11,556 nucleotides of DNA from Thermoproteota archaeon (GTDB lineage Archaea; Thermoproteota; Thermoprotei_A; Sulfolobales; Acidilobaceae): the NCBI GenBank assembly GCA_013152575.1, contig JAADGB010000127.1, positions 1 through 11,556 of the forward strand. Reading direction: 5' to 3'. Position 1 is the first letter of the stretch, and every line of letters starts with the position of its first letter. Positions 7,603 to 11,556 of the stretch are shown piece by piece. The position numbers and the translations under genes were made by a program. The notes below the pieces were generated by a model. It was not told the origin of the DNA. It made no database searches and saw only the letters and a program-made list of their open reading frames with translations.

Positions 7603-7935
7603 TTGGAGGAGCCCGAATTCGAGAAGTCCTTCGATGGGAAAGCGAGAATAGGTAGAATTATGGGTGGTATGCAGAGCATAGTGTTGAAGCCCGAGGACCT
7701 GTCAAGCCCGGTAGCATTCCAGATGGCTCTCTCAAGGATAATGGAAGCTGCCATGAAAATGGTCGAATCAGGCGGGCCAAAGCCCAGGTATGTGGCTGAG
7801 ATAAGATTCACTGATGATCTAGGCAATAATGTTGTCTTCGCAGTAGACCTTGGAGAGCAGATGCCACCGTTCTCCAGTGAAAAAGTAAGGGCTAGGATCA
7901 TAGTAGAGCTGTTCGACGTCGAAGAGGATATATAG
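7603..7935 (+). CDS. Conserved-looking hypothetical protein, 110 aa
   Basis: I do not recognise this family. The product is acidic, with no cysteine, signal peptide or membrane segment. It appears to be a compact alpha/beta protein: a beta-like start ARIGRIMGGMQSIVLKP (14-30), an amphipathic helix about 36-55 (SPVAFQMALSRIMEAAMKMV) and three likely strands, YVAEIRFTD (63-71), NVVFAVDLG (76-84) and VRARIIVELFDVE (95-107). The TTG start is fixed by GAGGTG 8 nt upstream and a stop directly before it in frame. It stands alone, divergent from leuS and convergent with the PhoH-like gene, whose stop is 14 nt away. Codon use matches the neighbours and the ribosome-binding site is good, so it is very likely a real gene; function unknown. 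Confidence 0.8.
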   Translation: MEEPEFEKSFDGKARIGRIMGGMQSIVLKPEDLSSPVAFQMALSRIMEAAMKMVESGGPKPRYVAEIRFTDDLGNNVVFAVDLGEQMPPFSSEKVRARIIVELFDVEEDI

Positions 7936-7949
7936 TGGAAGGTGTAGCC

Positions 7950-9140
7950 CTACTTCCTTCTTTTCCTACGCTTCTCCTCTTTTGCCTCCTCAACGTACAC
8001 GCCGAAGCCGAAGAGATCCCTGAAGATCTCGTCGACGAACTTGATATACGCCCCCTTCTGTCCTAGTATCGGGCCTAGGTTCCCCTTCGAGACAAGTATC
8101 CTGAGCTCCGGCCCTGCGAAGTCGAAGTCGATTACGTGCTTGTGGATCCATGAGACGGGGTGGATCGCCCTTATGTACTCCTTGAAGTCTAGAGTGAGCT
8201 GGACTGCCCTATGGGAGAGCCCTGTCTCCTCCTCGATTCTATGTATCCTCTCGCCACCTTGACCGATCAATCTGCCCAGGTGGCCCTCCTTCACGACTAT
8301 CAAAGCGTCTGGTACATGTTCGCTCTCGATATTCCACTTCTTCTTCAAATCAATGAGATACACGACCGTTATTATGTCGGCATCGGGTGAGATCTGCCTC
8401 GCCGTCTCTGCTATCCTCTTCTCCTGTTCATTCATGCTCCTCCTCCTAACCTGTAGCTCTAGGAGGAGTCTCAGACCTCTCCGGGCCCCTGGCCTCACGA
8501 TATCTTTAACTCCTAGATCTATGATAGTCGCGTTCTCCTCGCCCATGAGTACCTCGCGGGCGAGTATAGCGCCGTGCCTATTCGGGTCCCTCTGGAATAC
8601 GGGGTCGCCAGCTATCACGAGCCTAGAGTTCTTGCCAAGCCTAGTCACTATCTCGACTATCGTCTCCGGCATGGCGTTTTGTGCATCGTCGAGGATTATC
8701 AGTGAGTCATCGAAGGTCCTACCACGCAGGAGGTGGGGGTCGATTAGTACGAGCTTCCTCGACTCTATCAGGCTTCTAACGGTATCCTCGTCTGCTAGGG
8801 ATGATGCTATGTCCATAACGTACTCGCTAGCCAGCTTTACATAGTGGTCGGGATCGCTTGTAATCGTTATCTCTTGTCCACTCGTAATGTCGATTATAGG
8901 CCTGGCTATGATTAGCCGCTTGTATTCACCTCTACTTACTCCCTGTAAACCGTAGGCTAGTGTAAGGAAGCTCTTACCAGTCCCGGTAGGTCCAAACACG
9001 CCTATGATCTCAATACTCTTATCTCTCAATGCATCCATGAGCCTCTTCTGTCCTTCACTCATGGGCTGTATGCTGTCAAACACATTCGCCAGCTCGGCAC
9101 TCATCACTGTCACCTCTTTGAGAGGGAGACTAGTAGCCAT
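7950..9140 (-). CDS. PhoH-like ATPase with C-terminal KH domains
   Basis: P-loop ATPase of the PhoH family fused to RNA-binding KH modules; probably an RNA-dependent ATPase or helicase acting in RNA processing or decay, although archaeal members lack a settled role. In the 396-residue form: Q31 (SEGQKRL) as a Q-motif-like element, Walker A GPTGTGKS (50-57), Walker B SLIILDDAQNAMPE (146-159) and VIAGDPVFQRD (175-185). After a linker come two GxxG loops, LIGQGGERI (291-299) and ILGQKGAYI (358-366), each in a KH-like segment (about 275-325 and 343-385). The C terminus is strongly basic (EEKRRKRRK). Two starts are plausible: ATG 9140, and ATG 9104 (residue 13), which has AGAGGTGA 5 nt upstream and would give 384 residues. 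It is a single-gene unit with its own promoter region, following the nitrilase gene. Confidence 0.92.
   Translation of the reverse strand: MATSLPLKEVTVMSAELANVFDSIQPMSEGQKRLMDALRDKSIEIIGVFGPTGTGKSFLTLAYGLQGVSRGEYKRLIIARPIIDITSGQEITITSDPDHYVKLASEYVMDIASSLADEDTVRSLIESRKLVLIDPHLLRGRTFDDSLIILDDAQNAMPETIVEIVTRLGKNSRLVIAGDPVFQRDPNRHGAILAREVLMGEENATIIDLGVKDIVRPGARRGLRLLLELQVRRRSMNEQEKRIAETARQISPDADIITVVYLIDLKKKWNIESEHVPDALIVVKEGHLGRLIGQGGERIHRIEEETGLSHRAVQLTLDFKEYIRAIHPVSWIHKHVIDFDFAGPELRILVSKGNLGPILGQKGAYIKFVDEIFRDLFGFGVYVEEAKEEKRRKRRK
9110..9117 (-). promoter_or_regulatory. Internal ribosome-binding site pointing to ATG 9104 of the PhoH-like gene
   Basis: AGAGGTGA on the minus strand lies 5 nt before the ATG of residue 13. 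It is much stronger than the AAAGGT ahead of ATG 9140, so either 9104 is the true start or both are used. Confidence 0.55.
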
Positions 9141-9149
9141 AATAGATAC

Positions 9150-9176
9150 CTTTAAGTATTAGGGGGAATTATACTT
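9150..9176 (-). promoter_or_regulatory. Promoter region of the PhoH-like gene with two TATA candidates and a small inverted repeat
   Basis: On the minus strand GTATAATTC (9174-9166) would start transcription about 5 nt before ATG 9140, a near-leaderless message. TACTTAAAG (9158-9150) would start it near 9127, giving a leader of about 23 nt to ATG 9104 that includes AGAGGTGA. Each box therefore suits one of the two start codons. AAGTAT (9154-9159) and ATACTT (9171-9176) form a perfect 6-bp inverted repeat with an 11-nt spacer touching both boxes, a possible regulator site. Spacing-based inference. Confidence 0.4.
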
Positions 9177-9196
9177 GACTAGCTAACATACAAGAT

Positions 9197-9970
9197 CTAT
9201 TTAATATACAATTTGCTAAGATCGCTCTCCAAATCGTCCCTAAACGCCCACCGTTCTCTAACCCTAACTAGCTCCGACAAATCTACCTCGTATAGGAGCA
9301 CACCATTTCCAACAACGGGTTCAAGCATAACACCACTCGGCGAATACACTCTACTCCCTCCCCCGGTAAACCTTCCATCCGGGTATTCGACACCTACACT
9401 ATTCACTCCAACCGTGTAGGCGATATTCTCAGCCGCTCTAGACCGGAGGATGGACCACCATAATCCAAGCCGATCGCTAGGTATAGCGGCGGGATTGTAC
9501 AGGACTTGTGCTCCTCTCACAACTAAACGCCTAGACAGTTCAGGATAGAATATGTCTACGCATGCAATACAACCAATTATTACACCACGAACCCCCACAA
9601 CTCTACCCGGTTCCCCGCCTCTGATTCTACCCCTCTCACCCACCGCCTTGCTGGGGAAAACCTTCTCACAGACCACCTCGATCCTTCCATCTATTACCGC
9701 ATAACCCCTACTCCTCACACTATCTCCTAGATTGATGTAGGACAAGCCTACAAACATCGTGTAGCCATAGGTCTTGTAGAGATTGTCAATGAGGTCCAGG
9801 TAAACAGGTTCATCAACGGGTTCACGAGAAAGCCAGTTCTCAGGGAGAAACACTATTGCCTCCCCAAGCAATCTCCTATTTCTATCAAGTATTCGCCGGA
9901 GAGAATCCAGACTTCTCTCGGGAGAGGGTTCCCTAGAGGTTTCAACCAGGGCTAGCAAGAGTCTACTCAT
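9197..9970 (-). CDS. Carbon-nitrogen hydrolase (nitrilase superfamily)
   Basis: Predicted amidase-type enzyme cleaving a C-N bond; the substrate cannot be read from sequence. The Glu-Lys-Cys triad is visible in the 257-residue product: E44 in FLPENWLS, K103 in CEKVFPSK (K108 is an alternative) and C137 in GCIACVDIFYPE, with the usual D139 and P143-E144 after the nucleophile. RGAQVLYNPAA (152-162) and the RAAEN...VGVN stretch (178-190) are further family features, and the length is normal for the catalytic domain. There is no signal peptide or membrane segment, unlike apolipoprotein N-acyltransferases, so it is probably cytosolic. Its ATG lies inside the end of the glycosyltransferase gene (ATGAGTAG, 8-nt overlap), implying translational coupling. 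The superfamily assignment is firm; the branch is open. Confidence 0.88.
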   Translation of the reverse strand: MSRLLLALVETSREPSPERSLDSLRRILDRNRRLLGEAIVFLPENWLSREPVDEPVYLDLIDNLYKTYGYTMFVGLSYINLGDSVRSRGYAVIDGRIEVVCEKVFPSKAVGERGRIRGGEPGRVVGVRGVIIGCIACVDIFYPELSRRLVVRGAQVLYNPAAIPSDRLGLWWSILRSRAAENIAYTVGVNSVGVEYPDGRFTGGGSRVYSPSGVMLEPVVGNGVLLYEVDLSELVRVRERWAFRDDLESDLSKLYIK

Positions 9971-11078
9971 TGTTCCTCATCCTCTCAGCTATGAGTAGCA
10001 GGGACCCTATGATACCAGCCATCGCTGGAGTCAATTCTACTGCATAGAAGCTATAGAATGTTCTGTTGCCAAGCAACCAGATAATCGTATACAATGCGAG
10101 GGTCCCCACGTAGAAGAGGGGCGCGATCACAGCATCCCTATATTTCTCCTTAACCGACCCGAGAATCGTTAAAGGAACAATACTAATTATTGCAAATAAG
10201 TGAAGTGCAGTGTTTAAGATGGCGGGCTCAACCACAGGGCTAAAAGAGTAATAGAAGGGATTACTATTCAGAATCCACCCAATGGGTGTTGAAGTGGGAG
10301 GACCAGGCGGTCTGGAAGTCGTGTGCCACCGCAGAGCGGAAAGAGTCTCCTTAACAATGTCAACCGGCCCAAAGTAGACTATCAAAGGTACCATGACGAG
10401 GACGAATACTATAAAGGGTACGAGGATGTCTTCAGCCAAACGCTTAACCTTACTCCTAAAATCGCCATCAATAAGATCATACAACATTATGGCTAACACA
10501 GCCGCTAAACCACTCATCTTCGCGGCTGTAGCCAATCCAGCCATTACCAGCGCTGTCCTCCTCCTACCCAGTAGCATGAAGGCGAGTGAGAGTGTTAGGA
10601 AGAAGGCGAGATGTATGTCAAGCATAGCAACTGATCCCGAGTAGATAAGGATTGGATCAGCTGCCGCTGCCGACGCAGCTCCAATCGCGATTACAGCAGA
10701 CGCAACAGTCCTCTTAGACCTCAACCAAAAAGCTAGTCCTAGCGTGAACGGAATCAATCCAGCCTCTATAATGCCTGGAAGCCTCCAACCTATCGGATTA
10801 TCGCCATACAACTTCATGGATAGCGCTATCAGGTACTTAGCCAGGGGAGGATGCTCTAAATTGAAATAATCGGGATTAGTTTTATTACTATACATTGACT
10901 CATTAACATTTACGTGGAATATGAATTGCAGGTATCGCCTAGCAGTATCAACATAGTATATCTCATCACTTACATACAGGTCTCCCTTCTCATAGTTAAT
11001 GGAGGCTAACCTATAGGAGTTATACGAGACATAGGTCGAGATAAGTAATAATATTATAATGATAAAGATTGTTTTCAT
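9963..11078 (-). CDS. PMT/GT39-like membrane glycosyltransferase
   Basis: Predicted integral-membrane glycosyltransferase of the protein O-mannosyltransferase (GT39, GT-C fold) type, which transfers sugar from a polyprenyl-phosphate sugar outside the membrane. Hallmarks in the 371 residues: the acidic loop motif SDEIYYVD (37-44; D38 and E39), EHPPLAKYLIAL (75-86), GDNPIGWRLPG (92-102) and MLDIHLAFF (152-160), all matching the PMT pattern. Hydrophobic segments are at about 4-18, 101-119, 124-146, 151-170, 175-200, 217-237, 287-307, 317-336 and 348-364, so around nine helices. Eukaryotic PMTs are about twice as long and carry MIR domains, absent here. ATG 11078 has no clear ribosome-binding site or nearby TATA, and a candidate small RNA occupies its leader. 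The end overlaps the nitrilase gene by 8 nt. The sugar and acceptor are unknown. Confidence 0.85.
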   Translation of the reverse strand: MKTIFIIIILLLISTYVSYNSYRLASINYEKGDLYVSDEIYYVDTARRYLQFIFHVNVNESMYSNKTNPDYFNLEHPPLAKYLIALSMKLYGDNPIGWRLPGIIEAGLIPFTLGLAFWLRSKRTVASAVIAIGAASAAAADPILIYSGSVAMLDIHLAFFLTLSLAFMLLGRRRTALVMAGLATAAKMSGLAAVLAIMLYDLIDGDFRSKVKRLAEDILVPFIVFVLVMVPLIVYFGPVDIVKETLSALRWHTTSRPPGPPTSTPIGWILNSNPFYYSFSPVVEPAILNTALHLFAIISIVPLTILGSVKEKYRDAVIAPLFYVGTLALYTIIWLLGNRTFYSFYAVELTPAMAGIIGSLLLIAERMRNNE

Positions 11079-11101
11079 ATGTCTTCTATAGTTAGGCTCG
11101 G

Positions 11102-11156
11102 TCAGCGTAGCTCAGCCTCCTCATGGGACTAATCAGTCGCCTCTTCTCTTCATCCC
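11102..11156 (-). ncRNA. Candidate C/D box guide RNA
   Basis: Reading the minus strand: box C GGGATGA (11156-11150, 6 of 7 to RTGATGA), a 13-nt guide, box D' CTGA (11136-11133), an 8-nt spacer, box C' ATGAGGA (11124-11118, 6 of 7), a 12-nt guide and box D CTGA (11105-11102). Order and spacings match archaeal C/D sRNAs. The second guide, GGCTGAGCTACG, is complementary to CGTAGCTCAGCC, a common 5' D-arm text of tRNAs; by the fifth-nucleotide rule the methylated base would be G10. TTTAAA at 11184-11189 places a minus-strand start near 11161, just before box C. Against it: box C lacks the usual second-position T, no terminal stem is evident, and a further CTGA sits inside the second guide (11115-11112). 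The target of the first guide is not known to me. Confidence 0.38.
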
Positions 11157-11183
11157 ATCAACTACATAATCTCGAGGCACCCC

Positions 11184-11189
11184 TTTAAA
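11184..11189. promoter_or_regulatory. Palindromic TATA-like box, possibly bidirectional
   Basis: TTTAAA within CCCCTTTAAATCCCC reads the same on both strands. On the plus strand a start about 26 nt downstream falls near 11213, just before the TRAM gene's GTG at 11218 (nearly leaderless) or 23 nt before GTG 11236. On the minus strand the start falls near 11161, directly ahead of the candidate C/D RNA and about 83 nt before the glycosyltransferase ATG. It is the best TATA-like match in the 139-nt divergent gap. Confidence 0.5.
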
Positions 11190-11196
11190 TCCCCTA

Positions 11197-11210
11197 GTTG
11201 ATCCATCAAC
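11197..11210. repeat. Perfect 6-2-6 inverted repeat, operator-like
   Basis: GTTGATCCATCAAC consists of arms GTTGAT and ATCAAC with a 2-nt spacer. It begins 8 nt after the TTTAAA box and ends just before the predicted TRAM start site. One more copy of CCATCAAC occurs at 11155-11162, at the predicted minus-strand start, so both divergent start sites carry the element. It may bind a regulator; the only direct evidence is symmetry and position. Confidence 0.4.
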
Positions 11211-11217
11211 CCGTAGA

Positions 11218-11553
11218 GTGGACCGGTGGATCCATGTGCCTAGAAACGTGAAGAGGAAGAAGAGAGACCCCTATTCTACAAATCTCGAGAGACTAAGCGT
11301 GTACCCATCATATAAAAATATAAGTAAAAAAGAGGAAAAAAGAGGTATCACTAGGCTAAAGGAAGGCACAACAATACGAGTCCGAGTAACAGGAGTAGAC
11401 GATGAAGGAAGACCCACAGGAATCTACAAGGGATACGAGATATCCATTGAGACACAAGGCGTCGAGTTAGAACCCGGAGAAGCAGTAAACGTCAAAGTAA
11501 AGAAAATCATAGGACGCAAAGGCTACGGAGAGTTCCAAGGTAAGAGCAAATAG
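11218..11553 (+). CDS. Small TRAM-domain RNA-binding protein
   Basis: Predicted cytosolic RNA-binding protein. The 111 residues contain a Lys/Arg-rich N-terminal segment (about 8-43, including VKRKKR and SKKEEKR) and a TRAM domain (about 45-108: GTTIRVRVTGVDDEGRPTG, YKGYEISI, LEPGEAVNVKVKKIIGRKGYGEFQG), a five-strand OB-like fold. Stand-alone TRAM proteins are common in archaea, and some are reported to act as RNA chaperones in a cold-shock-like role; that function is inferred here. GTG 11218 fits a leaderless message from the TTTAAA box. GTG 11236 is a serious alternative because GGTGG (11225-11229) lies 6 nt before it; the product would then begin MPRNVKRKK and be 105 residues. The gene is divergent from the glycosyltransferase gene and ends 3 nt before the window edge. 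Confidence 0.88.
   Translation: MDRWIHVPRNVKRKKRDPYSTNLERLSVYPSYKNISKKEEKRGITRLKEGTTIRVRVTGVDDEGRPTGIYKGYEISIETQGVELEPGEAVNVKVKKIIGRKGYGEFQGKSK
11225..11229 (+). promoter_or_regulatory. Ribosome-binding site supporting an alternative GTG start at 11236
   Basis: GGTGG lies 6 nt before GTG 11236, in frame with GTG 11218. It falls inside the coding region if 11218 is used, so it favours the shorter TRAM product. Confidence 0.45.
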
Positions 11554-11556
11554 ATT

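Noticed and set aside
11095..11165. A plus-strand tRNA, because GTAGCTCAGCC looks like a D-arm
   Set aside because: The D-stem partner GAGC, the anticodon arm, the GTTCRA T-loop and a pairing acceptor stem are all missing. The match makes better sense as the complement of a guide on the other strand.

Overview
The window looks like chromosome of a hyperthermophilic crenarchaeon, most likely Desulfurococcales-like. The grounds are an archaeal-type leucyl-tRNA synthetase, a PhoH-type ATPase with KH domains, a small TRAM protein, heavy use of AGG/AGA, ATA and CTA codons, GTG and TTG starts, GGTG/GAGGTG ribosome-binding sites, TATA-like boxes and very tight gene packing with overlapping 3' ends. 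The species cannot be named from this sequence alone.

Layout, left to right. (1) 2-784 (+): the C-terminal part of a TnpB-like RuvC nuclease that keeps all three acidic residues but has no zinc finger; it is clearly more AT-rich than the rest. (2) 774-1202 (-): cytidine deaminase, overlapping the nuclease tail to tail. (3) 1277-3750 (+): a two-gene operon of a MoxR/RavA-type AAA+ ATPase and a ViaA-like VWA protein. (4) 7499-3722 (-): leucyl-tRNA synthetase followed by a TatD-like metal hydrolase whose 3' end overlaps the VWA gene by 29 nt. (5) 7603-7935 (+): a 110-residue protein I do not recognise. (6) 9140-7950 (-): a PhoH-like ATPase with two C-terminal KH-type GxxG loops. (7) 11078-9197 (-): a PMT/GT39-like membrane glycosyltransferase coupled through an ATGAGTAG overlap to a nitrilase-superfamily hydrolase. 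(8) 11218-11553 (+): a TRAM-domain RNA-binding protein.

Much of the window concerns RNA: LeuRS, PhoH-KH, TRAM and a candidate C/D box guide RNA. The RavA/ViaA-like pair is a probable ATP-driven remodelling module, and the glycosyltransferase/nitrilase pair suggests an envelope-modification step.

The most interesting non-coding stretch is 11079-11217, between the divergent glycosyltransferase and TRAM genes. It holds a palindromic TTTAAA box that can serve both strands, a GTTGAT/ATCAAC dyad at the predicted TRAM start site, and on the minus strand a C-D'-C'-D arrangement of boxes. The second guide of that arrangement is complementary to the 5' D-arm consensus of many tRNAs. There is no CRISPR array, rRNA, complete tRNA or complete insertion sequence. 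No stretch longer than 300 nt lacks a gene.
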